Positions 17,235 to 26,430 of a DNA stretch of 56,316 bases are shown here, in pieces. The position numbers were made by a program, and so were the translations under genes. Source of the stretch: Vibrio sp. RE86 (lineage in GTDB: Bacteria > Pseudomonadota > Gammaproteobacteria > Enterobacterales > Vibrionaceae); assembly GCF_013114545.1 (NCBI RefSeq), contig NZ_VTXI01000029.1, forward strand, positions 1-56,316. The letters run 5' to 3'. How positions within the stretch are numbered: position 1 is the stretch's first letter; each line of letters begins with the position of its first letter. The notes under the pieces are model-generated. The model ran no database searches, was not told where the DNA came from, and saw nothing but the letters and a program-made list of their open reading frames with translations.

Positions 17235-18968
17235 GTGAATATCCAAGCACTTATTAATGACAAAGTATCTCAGGCTCTTGAAGCCGCTGGCGCACCTGCA
17301 GGTAGTCCTGCTGCTGTTCGCCAATCTGCAAAACCTCAGTTTGGTGACTACCAAGCGAACGGCGTAATGGGCGTAGCAAAAAAATTAGGTACTAACCCAC
17401 GCGAATTTGCACAGAAAGTATTGGATGTTCTGGACCTTGACGGTATCGCAAGCAAAACTGAAATCGCTGGACCTGGTTTCATCAACATCTTCCTAAGCGA
17501 AGAGTTCCTAGCGAAGCAAGCTGATGCTGCACTAGCTGACGCACGTCTTGGCGTTGCTGCTGAAGACCAAAAAACCATCGTTGCTGACTACTCTGCGCCA
17601 AACGTGGCAAAAGAGATGCACGTAGGTCACTTACGTTCAACTATCATTGGTGACGCAGTAGTTCGTACTCTTGAGTTCCTAGGTCACAAAGTGATCCGTG
17701 CTAACCATATCGGTGACTGGGGTACTCAGTTCGGTATGCTTATCGCAAACCTAGAGCGTGTTCAAAAAGAGTCTGGTGAAGTTTCAATGGAGCTTTCAGA
17801 TCTAGAAGCGTTCTACCGCGAATCGAAAAAGCTTTACGACGAAGACGAAGAGTTCGCAGTAAAAGCACGTAACTACGTAGTTAAGCTTCAAGGCGGCGAC
17901 GAGTACTGTGCAGAAATGTGGAAGAAGCTAGTCGACGTTACTATGGTTCAAAACCAACGCAACTATGACCGTCTAAGCGTTTCTCTTACTCGTGAAGACG
18001 TAATGGGCGAAAGCATGTACAACGATATGCTTCCAGGTATCGTTGCTGATCTTAAAGAGCAAGGTCTTGCTAAAGAAGATGACGGCGCACAAGTTGTATT
18101 CCTAGACGAATACAAGAACAAAGATGGTGACCCTATGGGTGTTATCATCCAGAAGCGTGACGGTGGTTTCCTTTACACAACAACTGACATTGCTTGTGCG
18201 AAATACCGTTATGAAGAACTAGGCGCAGATCGTGTCCTTTACTTCATCGATTCTCGTCAGCATCAACACCTAATGCAAGCTTGGACAATCGTTCGTAAAG
18301 CGGGCTACATCCCTGAAGAAGTGTCTCTTGAACACCACGCATTCGGCATGATGCTAGGTAAAGATGGCAAGCCTTTCAAGACTCGTGCAGGAGGTACTGT
18401 TCGTCTTGCTGATCTTCTTGATGAAGCAGAAGTTCGCGCAGCTCAGCTGATTGAATCTAAAAACCCAGGTTTAGAAGAGCAAGAGAAGCAAAAAATCGCT
18501 AATACAGTTGCAATGGCAGCCGTGAAATACGCAGACCTTTCTAAGCACCGTACAACTGACTACGTGTTCGATTGGGACAACATGTTAGCGTTTGAAGGCA
18601 ACACTGCACCATACATGCAATATGCTTACACTCGTGTTTCTTCGATCTTCGCAAAAGCAGGCATCTCTATGGACGAGCTGACTGGCGAAATCAAAGTAAC
18701 TGAAGAGAAAGAAAAAGCACTGATCGCGAAACTTCTTCAGTTTGAAGAGGCGGTACAGTCTGTCGCTCGTGAAGGTCAACCTCATATTATGTGTAGCTAC
18801 CTGTTCGAACTAGCAGGTCAGTTCTCAAGCTTCTACGAAGCGTGCCCAATCCTGAACACTGAAGATGAATCAGTGAAACAGAGCCGTTTGAAACTTGCTG
18901 CCCTAACAGCGAAGACTATCAAGCAAGGCCTGTCTCTACTAGGTATCGAAACTCTAGAGCGTATGTAA
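17235..18968 (+). CDS. argS: Arginyl-tRNA synthetase
   Basis: A 577-residue class I aminoacyl-tRNA synthetase, the same length as in E. coli. The HIGH-type signature is in SAPNVAKEMHVGHLRSTIIGD, with TNHIGDWGTQFGM-type context (RANHIGDWGTQFGM). It charges tRNA-Arg and needs the tRNA for amino-acid activation. The start is GTG (17235), preceded by AAGGA; the in-frame TTG at 17220 would add five residues absent from the E. coli protein. A terminator follows directly. Confidence 0.97.
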   Translation: MNIQALINDKVSQALEAAGAPAGSPAAVRQSAKPQFGDYQANGVMGVAKKLGTNPREFAQKVLDVLDLDGIASKTEIAGPGFINIFLSEEFLAKQADAALADARLGVAAEDQKTIVADYSAPNVAKEMHVGHLRSTIIGDAVVRTLEFLGHKVIRANHIGDWGTQFGMLIANLERVQKESGEVSMELSDLEAFYRESKKLYDEDEEFAVKARNYVVKLQGGDEYCAEMWKKLVDVTMVQNQRNYDRLSVSLTREDVMGESMYNDMLPGIVADLKEQGLAKEDDGAQVVFLDEYKNKDGDPMGVIIQKRDGGFLYTTTDIACAKYRYEELGADRVLYFIDSRQHQHLMQAWTIVRKAGYIPEEVSLEHHAFGMMLGKDGKPFKTRAGGTVRLADLLDEAEVRAAQLIESKNPGLEEQEKQKIANTVAMAAVKYADLSKHRTTDYVFDWDNMLAFEGNTAPYMQYAYTRVSSIFAKAGISMDELTGEIKVTEEKEKALIAKLLQFEEAVQSVAREGQPHIMCSYLFELAGQFSSFYEACPILNTEDESVKQSRLKLAALTAKTIKQGLSLLGIETLERM

Positions 18969-18996
18969 GCACTCGCTGCTAACAACGATTTAGAAG

Positions 18997-19030
18997 AAAG
19001 GTTGACGTGAGAGCGTCAACCTTTTGTTTT
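18997..19030 (+). terminator. Terminator of argS
   Basis: AAAGGTTGAC / GTCAACCTTT is a 10-bp stem (18997-19006, 19015-19024) followed by TGTTTTATTT. Confidence 0.85.
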
Positions 19031-19075
19031 ATTTGACGTATACTGACTTCATTCAATTCAAATCGGACAATAATA

Positions 19076-19504
19076 ATGAGTTTTGAACTTCACCCTCAAT
19101 TAGCGAAAGACACCACGGTTATTGGTCACTTTCCTTTATCTATTGCCTTACTACACAAGGACAACGCGGTACCTTGGGTGATTCTGGTCCCTAAACGTGA
19201 AAACCTAAAAGAACTGCACCATTTACCGATGCAGGAACAACAACAGTTTTTACATGAGTCTCAAGCCGTGAGCCAAGCTCTAGAAGCAACGTTTCAACCA
19301 GACAAGCTCAACTTAGGCGCCCTTGGCAACATGGTCCCTCAATTACACATTCACCATATCGCCCGTTTTAAAAACGACATAGCATGGCCAGGGCCGGTAT
19401 GGGGTAACACTCAAGGTGAGTTCCGTAGTGATGAAGAGCAAACTGCTCTACAAACACGTATTGGTAATGTACTTTCTTTGAGTAAGTTATTTCAGCGTAG
19501 CTAG
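19076..19504 (+). CDS. HIT domain protein
   Basis: A 142-residue protein of the histidine-triad superfamily. The segment LGALGNMVPQLHIHHIARFKNDIAWPGPVWG is characteristic of a bacterial HIT subfamily in which the triad reads H-x-H-x-x-A-R and is not the full H-x-H-x-H. HIT proteins are nucleotide hydrolases or transferases; the substrate of this branch is not known. It is a single gene between argS and feoC with its own terminator. Confidence 0.85.
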   Translation: MSFELHPQLAKDTTVIGHFPLSIALLHKDNAVPWVILVPKRENLKELHHLPMQEQQQFLHESQAVSQALEATFQPDKLNLGALGNMVPQLHIHHIARFKNDIAWPGPVWGNTQGEFRSDEEQTALQTRIGNVLSLSKLFQRS

Positions 19505-19537
19505 GGGGAGTTGAGCCTAATACCTTTGCACAGACGT

Positions 19538-19566
19538 AAAAAAGCCGCTTATCGTAAGCGGCTTTT
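19538..19566. terminator. Bidirectional terminator between the HIT gene and feoC
   Basis: AAAAAGCCGCTT / AAGCGGCTTTTT is a perfect 12-bp stem with an ATCGT loop. It has A-runs and T-runs on both sides and can serve both converging genes. Confidence 0.9.
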
Positions 19567-19577
19567 TGCTGTTTTAA

Positions 19578-19808
19578 CTACATTGTCACAGTAAGAGAAA
19601 ATGCGTCAATCTCAACTTTCGAATATCGAATACGCGTGACATGATTCGCTGCGTTGGTATCGACCAAACGCGAAATCATCCCTCTCTTTATCCAAACCGT
19701 TAGCATCGCGTCCACACCATCTTCAGTTAGGTAGAATTTCTTTGCGAGATCTTTGCCCGATACACTTCCCTGCTCATCGATGTACTGCTTCAGCTCAGCT
19801 AAAATCAT
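19578..19808 (-). CDS. feoC: FeoC-like protein
   Basis: A 76-residue winged-helix protein at the end of the feo operon. The helix-turn-helix outline is visible in LKQYIDEQGSVSGKDLAKKFYLTEDGVDAMLTVWIKRG. It contains no cysteine, so it lacks the iron-sulfur ligands found in enterobacterial FeoC; Vibrio FeoC proteins are known to be like this and to bind the cytoplasmic domain of FeoB. The ATG overlaps the last four bases of feoB, which implies coupled translation. Confidence 0.9.
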   Translation of the reverse strand: MILAELKQYIDEQGSVSGKDLAKKFYLTEDGVDAMLTVWIKRGMISRLVDTNAANHVTRIRYSKVEIDAFSLTVTM

Positions 19809-22081
19809 GCAGTTTGTACCTCTAATGATGGAGTTTGCTTATTACCAACAGATTTTAGAACTCGGTAAACCCCAACACTGACTAGCAAAATACCTGCAAT
19901 CCATGCTGAGCTCGTCGCTGGGTGGTCAGCAAAGTGAGTCACTTGGTAGTACAAAGCTGCACCGCCATACGCAAGGCCCATCGTCCAAACCGCGATAAAG
20001 CGAGCGTATTTTTGGCCAAACTCACGTACATACGCACCCATTGCCGCGACACAAGGTGTGTAGAGCAAGATGAAAATGAGATAAGCAAACGCAGCATGGC
20101 TTGAAGCGAAGTAACCTTTCAGATTACCAAAGATGGATGCATCCACTTCTTGCTCTTCCGCTACCGCTTGGCTATCTGACAAGTCACCCACTTCAATACC
20201 CAGTGGATCAGAGTAGCTCAAACCCGCAAGGTTGTCTGGAATTGACATCACTGCCTCTTCTAAGCTTGCAGCTAAATCAAACTCACCCGCTTCACCTTCA
20301 CTTGGAGCGTATAAGCTATTTAATGTACCTACGACGGCTTCTTTAGCGAAAATACCTGTGATGATACCAACTGTCGCTGGCCAGTTATCTTCTTCAATAC
20401 CAATCGGTGCAAAGATAGGTGTCACAATTTGAGAGGCTTTCGATAGCACAGAGTTTTCACTGTCTTCGTTCCCAAACGAACCATCCGTACCAACTGAGTT
20501 AAGGAAACTAAGAATAGTGACCACAACAACGATTGTCTTACCTGCGCCAAGTACGAAACGTTTTAGCTTCTGCCACGTTTTGATTACTACATTACGCACT
20601 GTTGGCAGTTCATAGTCAGGCATTTCCATTACAAGGCTGTCACTTGAACCTGGGTAAAGCGTGTTCTTAAGAATCAAGCCGGTAAACACCGCCGCTGCAA
20701 TACCCAATAGGTAAAGAGCGAAAACAATATTCTGGCCACTTTGTGGGAAGAACGCCGCTGCAAACAAAGCATAAACAGGTAAACGTGCGCCACATGACAT
20801 AAATGGAGCCATTGATGCCGCTAGCTTACGCTCACGTTCTTGGTCAAGTGTTCGAGTGGCCATGATAGAAGGAACATTACAACCAAAACCAAGAACGAGT
20901 GGCACAAATGCCTTACCTGGTAGACCAATCTTTTGCATCACTTTATCAAGTACAAATGCCGCGCGAGACATATAGCCCGAGCTTTCCAGCACTGCTAGGA
21001 ACAGGTATAGACACGCAATTACTGGGATAAAGGTCGCAACCGTCTGGATACCGCCGCCCAAACCATCCGCTAGTAGGGTCACTAACCAAACAGGCAAATG
21101 GTCATCAAGTAAATAGTGGCCACCATCTACAAGCAGCGCCCCCACACCAATATCGAAGAAATCGATAAATGCGCTACCAATATTAATAGAGAACATAAAC
21201 ATTAGGTACATGACAACAAAGAAGAAAGGTACACCAATCCACTTGTTCAAGATTACGTTATCAACTTTTTCTGTGAAGCTGTGACTCAATTTGCCTTCAG
21301 CACGACGCACCTTTTTACACTGCTCATGCAAAAACGAGTATTTAACGTCAGCAACCAATAGATCAATATCCACGGACAGTTTGTTTTGTTCAGTAAGCAC
21401 CAATCCGCGTTCTTGTTCTGATAACGAATTCAGTACCAAAAGGTCATTCTCTAATGCTCGGATAGAGAGCGCACGATTAGCGACTTGAGTTTGCTGATTG
21501 AAATTGTTTTCGAGAGAACGGATAGCAGCTTCAAAGTCTGAGCCATAGTCTAAGTGAAGTTCATTTAGGGCTACCCCTTGAACTAACGCTTTATGGAGTT
21601 TTTCTTTGAATGCATGAACTTGAGTTTTGTTGTTTGCCGAAATGGCAAAAACAGGACAACCCAGCATTTTTTCGAGTGCCTTAACATCAACCGTTTGGCG
21701 GTCACGTTTTAACGCATCCATTTTATTGAGCACAACGACCATAGGACGGCCTAGTTCGCGTAACTGAAGCGTCATATACAAGCTACGTTCTAGGCAAGTT
21801 GCATCAACTACGTTAACGATGAGATCGGCAGGGTGAGTTAACACGGCCCTTGAAGCGATAGACTCATCAATACTGTTGCCGTCATTACCGCTGTCTAACG
21901 CGTAAATACCTGGCAAATCAGTGAGCAAAAACTCATCGCTAGAGTGTGTGTATTTACCAGTTTTCTTCTCTACCGTTACACCCGCCCAGTTACCAACTTG
22001 CTGCTTTGCGCCCGTCAGACCATTAAACAGTGTCGTTTTACCGCTATTTGGATTACCGACAGTAAGTACTTTGTATTCCAT
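19805..22081 (-). CDS. feoB: Ferrous iron transporter FeoB
   Basis: A 758-residue inner-membrane Fe(II) transporter. The N-terminal G domain has GNPNSGKTTLFNGLTG (10-25), the switch DLPGIYAL (about 55-62) and NKMD (about 120). A helical linker region follows, then the membrane part with two gate repeats: FVPLVLGFGCNVPSIMATRTL with its conserved cysteine, and GIFAKEAVVGTL. It imports ferrous iron under low-oxygen conditions together with FeoA and FeoC. Its start codon shares one base with the feoA stop. Confidence 0.97.
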   Translation of the reverse strand: MEYKVLTVGNPNSGKTTLFNGLTGAKQQVGNWAGVTVEKKTGKYTHSSDEFLLTDLPGIYALDSGNDGNSIDESIASRAVLTHPADLIVNVVDATCLERSLYMTLQLRELGRPMVVVLNKMDALKRDRQTVDVKALEKMLGCPVFAISANNKTQVHAFKEKLHKALVQGVALNELHLDYGSDFEAAIRSLENNFNQQTQVANRALSIRALENDLLVLNSLSEQERGLVLTEQNKLSVDIDLLVADVKYSFLHEQCKKVRRAEGKLSHSFTEKVDNVILNKWIGVPFFFVVMYLMFMFSINIGSAFIDFFDIGVGALLVDGGHYLLDDHLPVWLVTLLADGLGGGIQTVATFIPVIACLYLFLAVLESSGYMSRAAFVLDKVMQKIGLPGKAFVPLVLGFGCNVPSIMATRTLDQERERKLAASMAPFMSCGARLPVYALFAAAFFPQSGQNIVFALYLLGIAAAVFTGLILKNTLYPGSSDSLVMEMPDYELPTVRNVVIKTWQKLKRFVLGAGKTIVVVVTILSFLNSVGTDGSFGNEDSENSVLSKASQIVTPIFAPIGIEEDNWPATVGIITGIFAKEAVVGTLNSLYAPSEGEAGEFDLAASLEEAVMSIPDNLAGLSYSDPLGIEVGDLSDSQAVAEEQEVDASIFGNLKGYFASSHAAFAYLIFILLYTPCVAAMGAYVREFGQKYARFIAVWTMGLAYGGAALYYQVTHFADHPATSSAWIAGILLVSVGVYRVLKSVGNKQTPSLEVQTA

Positions 22082-22308
22082 TATCGTGTCTCCACTGTCA
22101 CTGCGTCTGCAATGTTAGTTCGGACAGCAAGCGATACGCCACGCACTTCGACTTGCAATGGGTCGCCCATAGGCGCTTTACGAATAAGCGTAACGGGTGT
22201 ATTCGGCAAAATCCCCATTACCATGAGCTTTTTTCTGACGTCGTTCGACAGCTCTGTGAATCCCGTAATGGTAGCTTGTTGCCCCTGTTGTAATTGTGAA
22301 AGTTTCAT
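22081..22308 (-). CDS. feoA: Ferrous iron transport protein FeoA
   Basis: A 75-residue SH3-like protein (MKLSQLQQGQQATITGF ... MGILPNTPVTLIRKAPMGDPLQVEVRG), the small cytoplasmic partner of FeoB. It is the first gene of feoABC and is preceded by a Fur box 22 bases upstream of its start, so iron-dependent repression by Fur is expected. Confidence 0.95.
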   Translation of the reverse strand: MKLSQLQQGQQATITGFTELSNDVRKKLMVMGILPNTPVTLIRKAPMGDPLQVEVRGVSLAVRTNIADAVTVETR

Positions 22309-22330
22309 AGACAGGCCAATTCGATATATA

Positions 22331-22349
22331 AATGAGAAATATTTTTATT
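22331..22349 (-). promoter_or_regulatory. Fur box of feoABC
   Basis: The sequence AATGAGAAATATTTTTATT (plus strand) matches the inverted-repeat Fur consensus AATGANAATNATTNTCATT at 15 of the 17 defined positions. It lies 22-41 bases upstream of the feoA start, where a repressor would block transcription. Confidence 0.75.
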
Positions 22350-22599
22350 AACGATTGCAATAGTATCCCTGATACATCAGCTCGATCTTGTCTGAAATCA
22401 ATGTTTCCAAGTTTGCACAAAACAAAACGTCAAAACTGACTTCGTTAAAAACGTCAAAACAACTGTCATCTAACTGTCACAATTCACCCAGCTTTCGTTT
22501 AAAAACTAAAGAAACAAATTTAAACTTTTAAATTTCAGTCACTTAGATAAATGTCGTTTTATTCATACTAATCTGGCGTTAATTTTATAAGTAAAATAA

Positions 22600-22758
22600 G
22601 TAGCTAGGCGTATAGTTAATTCCATCGAGAGGGCCTCCTCCCAATCGATAACATTGAATTCCAGAGGTGGCGCATCAAGCGTCACTCCGGCAGCAAGCGA
22701 AGGTGTCATTGGCACCCGTGGTATAGTCCCCCGGCTATACCACGATATTTTTTTCTTC
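22600..22758 (+). ncRNA. Candidate structured small RNA, unclassified
   Basis: A plus-strand segment with no protein gene on that strand before or after it. It contains a hairpin GTGGCGC/GCGTCAC (22667-22673, 22679-22685), a small GGTG/CACC hairpin (22702-22716), and a strong terminator: perfect 10-bp stem CGTGGTATAG/CTATACCACG (22717-22726, 22735-22744), C-rich loop TCCCCCGG, then ATATTTTTTTC. A CCTCCTCCC stretch near 22634-22642 could pair with ribosome-binding sites. The 5' end is not defined; I saw no convincing promoter. It could be a trans-acting small RNA or a remnant leader. Transcription would run towards and against the regulator gene at 23043-26348. Confidence 0.45.
22717..22758 (+). 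terminator. Rho-independent terminator in the feoA / regulator gap
   Basis: A 10-bp perfect stem, 8-base C-rich loop and a run of seven T on the plus strand only. No coding gene on this strand ends nearby, which is why a small RNA is proposed. Confidence 0.8.
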
Positions 22759-23042
22759 ACTTTATACTCTCCCCCACACCCAACACTTTCTCAAAAATTT
22801 CAAACAGTTTCTTTAAACCTGATTCAATCTGACTTTCGTTATGTTCGTGTACTAGACGCAATGCCCTAGACTCTCAAACGAGATAGACACAGTTTTATCG
22901 AATCACTCTAGCCAGACACATCTCCTTTAGAGAAGAACTCTTAGGGAATGGACGATAGTTTGCTGATATGCGAGGGACAGGTGAACGAGAGTGACAAGCC
23001 CCAAGGCTGCCACTCGATCGTTAAGTAAGGGACTAATGAGAT
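22759..23042. other. Remainder of the 733-nt non-coding gap
   Basis: No supported gene. The notable element is an imperfect hairpin at 22984-23022 (AACGA + GAGTG + AGCC pairing with GGCT + CACTC + TCGTT around a CCAA loop), and a smaller TAGAG/CTCTTA pairing near 22931-22945. Neither is followed by a T-run on either strand. Confidence 0.5.
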
Positions 23043-26000
23043 TTAGAGGTTATCTTGCTCTTCAACGAATTGAGTCGGAGACATTCCAAATCGATGTTTA
23101 AACCTCTGGCTAAAGTATGAAGGGTCGTTAAATCCACACTGGAAAGCCACTTCAGAGACTTTCTCACCCGCTAGAAGTCTGCGACAAGCGTTGTCTAACC
23201 GAACTTCTGTCAGGTACTCAGTGAAAGTTTTCTCAATAGAGGATTTTAACCGTCGTTGCAAGCTCCGCTCTGATACAAACAACATCTTCGCCGCAGAAGA
23301 GGTACCAAAGTCAGGATCGGTATAGTTTTCCTCGACTAAGGACACCACCTTCTCTAACCAAGGATCTCGCTCGTGTACTGGGGACTCTTCTTGAGGTCCA
23401 GTCACAATAGAACTCTCTTCGAATGCCGCACTCGCGTGCCATGTTACCTCTAACAGGTTACGTTCATTCGAGGCATGAATATTCAAGTCTCCGCCACTTT
23501 GTTCAATCAAGGATCGAAGAGTTTGCAGCGCTGATGTCAGCAATGCAGGCCCATCCATTGTTTCACCTTGATCCAGCATTGCAAAGGTGACCAAGTCCTC
23601 TCTTTGTTGAAGCTGGAGGACTACGGTCTGGTTGCGATAACAACGTTTCACAATCCCATCAAACAAGAGATTAAAGACTTCATCTAAGTTGAAATTCACT
23701 AAGCTGATATACAAGTCTTGATCACTCTCAATATCGACGTGTATACCCGCCTTGTTAAATTCTTCCTGCCAACCACTTAACGCTGATTGAACAATTAAAG
23801 TAAGGTTATAAATCGGTAACGCTTGGCCATTGGTCGAACGGGTATTAACCAGTAGATCGAGCTCTCTGGATAAATGCTCTACCAGTTTTTGTTGCTCTTC
23901 AGAGGCTTTTGGCTGCGATTTCAAGCGCTCTTTCAACGCGTTCACCGATTGACTGTATATCAGACGCCTTACTTGAAGTTGCTTACGTAATTGTTGATTG
24001 TTGCTCAGCAGGATTCGGCTTTGATGTCGCAACTGATTGGTTTTAAGTGCAACTTGAGCTTTCAGCGCTCGGTTAGCAATTGCCATCAGTCGTGAGCGCC
24101 AATAAACGGCTGTGACAATCACCACGATGATAATGAGCACGTACGACACAATCGCAAAGTTGCTCATAAACCAAGGTTCTGTCACCGCAAACTGATAACG
24201 ACTACTTTGGCCTTGGACAACACCGTTTCGGAGCGCACGTACGTCGAGTAGGTACTGCCCTGGCATCAGGTGTTCTATCGTCAACGTGAAGCCATCTAGC
24301 CTTTGCCACTCATTCTCTTCATTGATTCGATATTCTAAATCTAAGTTGTTCGCCCTTGGAAAAACACCAAACTGAAACTGAATAGATTCTTGATAGCCAA
24401 GCAATGGCGTTTCCTTGAGGCTATTTCCTAATGAATACAGTGCTTGGTCTCGTTTGATTTGGCTAAAGATAACTTCAATTTCGGGTAGTCGACTGACCAC
24501 AAGCTCATGCGTGTTAACTTTTACCAAGCTAGTGTTCGAGCCCAGTAAAATGGTTCGCTGATGATCGTTGCTATAGCTGCACAGGCCAGGAAGGAATTCG
24601 TTATTGATGATTCCGAAAGGTTCTCCATAATGATGAACTAAGTGCCCTTTTTCACTGTATCGTGATAATCCCGCAGAGGACGTCAGCCAAATACCATCTT
24701 CATTTTTAAGCAAACATTTCGGTGTCACGTGACCATCCACCATGCTCACCGATTCGACTTGTTCTTGGTGGAGATCTAACTGATAAAGCCCATAACGGCT
24801 AGCGACCCAAAGCTCATTGTCAGAAGATTGCTCAATATCGATGACTTCACCATAAGGAACACTCTCCCCAATAAACTGCACTTGGCCACCTTTTAAAAGG
24901 TAGATACCATGCTCGGTGCCTAAAGATAAATACCCTTGCTTGGTAAGGTACATTTGGGTCAACTGCGCAGGTAGGTACTTGTCAATCATCCACTCAGAAC
25001 CAAACTGTGTGAGTGTGCGAGTATTGAGGTTATAGCTCCAAAGTTGACTGCGACTCGCTCCCCAAGCAACGTTGTTTTCGTCAAGTTCGATGAAGCGAAC
25101 TGCATTTTGTTTTAAAAATAGCGGTAAGCTATCCTCGATGACTTCGCCACTGTCTGCATCGACACAAATAATACCGTCGTCTGTCGCGAGCCAAAGTACA
25201 CCATTGTACTCTTCGATATCGTGGACTTTTCCTTTGTAAACTTGAGTTCTGGCCCCGTTTTTAGATAAACCCACACGATAAACGCCTTGATTCGTTAGCG
25301 CCCAGTATCCATCTTGCCCTGTCACTCGAAGTAGTTTAGATAATCGCTCATTACGTTGATTGAACGTCAATAGGCTTGCTGGGTATCGCTCAAATTTATG
25401 CGAAAACAGAGAGAAATAACGAACCCCTCTATCCGTCGCAATCCATATACCTCCACTGTTGTCATTCAGCAGCGAGTAGATCTTTTCTCCTGAAAGCGCA
25501 TCACCTGCCCATAGGCCTTTATCGAAACTTCGAGTTTCTCCCGTCAAGAAAGAGTAGACGAACAATCCTTTCTCGGTACCAATCCAATACTCTTGATTGG
25601 TTTCAGTGACGCTCAATACATGACTACCTGCAATGGTTTGAATCGGCTCATTAGGACGCTCAATATCAAAGATCAGTGCACCATTAAGCGAACCAACAAT
25701 GAGCTCTCGGCGCTTATCGGAAAAGTATATCTTCTCAACATAGTTCTTCCCGGAGCTGGCGACATGTTGAAATTGATGACCATCAGAGAGAAACACCCCT
25801 GCATTGGTTGCAAGTACCCAGCGAGACAATACAAAGCTGGCATCATTAATCGTAATTTGAGCAGATTGATTGTATTGATAAAGTTCCATCAGTGAGAAGG
25901 TTTGAAAGTCACCGCTATCAATATGGTAGGTGTAAAAGTTACGTTCATCGGAAACCCAAATGTATCGTCGGGTTACACCAATTTTTCTAATTTCTGTGCC

Positions 26001-26348
26001 TGGCGTTAGGCTAAAGATGAGCTCTCGCTCTTGATTAGGTACAGTTCGATAGATTTCGTTTTGGAAAAAGGTCCAGAAGGCGTTATCCAAGTAAGCCACT
26101 TGCTCTGCTTCAAACTCAATAGCGGAGCCTTGCTCGGGTAGAATTTTTTGTCCATCGAAGAACAGGATTTGATTACGGACATCTTGTAACCAGATACCGC
26201 CGCCATCTGCGAGGAAAAGCTGCTTGGCAGCAAATACCTTGCCCTCTGCCTGAGTGGGCAACGGATAAAAAACCATAGGTGATGAGCTAGATGCCAAGAT
26301 CTGAGCTGAGAATAGGCTCAGAAAAAACATCAACACGATTCTAATCAA
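23043..26348 (-). CDS. Membrane-anchored propeller sensor / AraC-type transcriptional regulator
   Basis: About 1101 residues. In order: signal/anchor sequence (VLMFFLSLFSAQILA), a large periplasmic region with repeated propeller blades (GGIWLQD, GGIWIATDRGVRYF, NGVLWLATDDGII), a Y_Y_Y-like domain (about 655-725), a membrane segment (about 730-752, VSYVLIIIVVIVTAVYW), a coiled-coil and degenerate histidine-kinase-like region (about 765-970; no phosphoacceptor His or proper ATP lid recognised), and a C-terminal AraC DNA-binding domain (AAKMLFVSERSLQRRLK ... CGFNDPSYFSQRFKHRFGMSPTQF). No receiver domain is present. A TTG at 26348, nine bases after AAGGGA, is preferred over the TTG at 26357. It is probably a one-protein transmembrane regulator; ligand and targets are unknown. 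A Fur box precedes it. Confidence 0.88.
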   Translation of the reverse strand: MIRIVLMFFLSLFSAQILASSSSPMVFYPLPTQAEGKVFAAKQLFLADGGGIWLQDVRNQILFFDGQKILPEQGSAIEFEAEQVAYLDNAFWTFFQNEIYRTVPNQERELIFSLTPGTEIRKIGVTRRYIWVSDERNFYTYHIDSGDFQTFSLMELYQYNQSAQITINDASFVLSRWVLATNAGVFLSDGHQFQHVASSGKNYVEKIYFSDKRRELIVGSLNGALIFDIERPNEPIQTIAGSHVLSVTETNQEYWIGTEKGLFVYSFLTGETRSFDKGLWAGDALSGEKIYSLLNDNSGGIWIATDRGVRYFSLFSHKFERYPASLLTFNQRNERLSKLLRVTGQDGYWALTNQGVYRVGLSKNGARTQVYKGKVHDIEEYNGVLWLATDDGIICVDADSGEVIEDSLPLFLKQNAVRFIELDENNVAWGASRSQLWSYNLNTRTLTQFGSEWMIDKYLPAQLTQMYLTKQGYLSLGTEHGIYLLKGGQVQFIGESVPYGEVIDIEQSSDNELWVASRYGLYQLDLHQEQVESVSMVDGHVTPKCLLKNEDGIWLTSSAGLSRYSEKGHLVHHYGEPFGIINNEFLPGLCSYSNDHQRTILLGSNTSLVKVNTHELVVSRLPEIEVIFSQIKRDQALYSLGNSLKETPLLGYQESIQFQFGVFPRANNLDLEYRINEENEWQRLDGFTLTIEHLMPGQYLLDVRALRNGVVQGQSSRYQFAVTEPWFMSNFAIVSYVLIIIVVIVTAVYWRSRLMAIANRALKAQVALKTNQLRHQSRILLSNNQQLRKQLQVRRLIYSQSVNALKERLKSQPKASEEQQKLVEHLSRELDLLVNTRSTNGQALPIYNLTLIVQSALSGWQEEFNKAGIHVDIESDQDLYISLVNFNLDEVFNLLFDGIVKRCYRNQTVVLQLQQREDLVTFAMLDQGETMDGPALLTSALQTLRSLIEQSGGDLNIHASNERNLLEVTWHASAAFEESSIVTGPQEESPVHERDPWLEKVVSLVEENYTDPDFGTSSAAKMLFVSERSLQRRLKSSIEKTFTEYLTEVRLDNACRRLLAGEKVSEVAFQCGFNDPSYFSQRFKHRFGMSPTQFVEEQDNL

Positions 26349-26430
26349 TGAATACAATCCCTTGCAGCAAAAGGTCAGGTGTCAACTTCAAGTGCATGAC
26401 GTGAGCGGTGTAACCACTCTAATTATTTTG

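Noticed and set aside
22640..22758. Lysine riboswitch or other known riboswitch
   Set aside because: Only fragments resemble the lysine aptamer; the multi-helix fold could not be drawn and no gene lies downstream on the plus strand. Left as an unclassified RNA candidate.
22563..22760. A 65-codon minus-strand gene
   Set aside because: It is made of the hairpins of the RNA candidate read backwards; no ribosome site and no known family.
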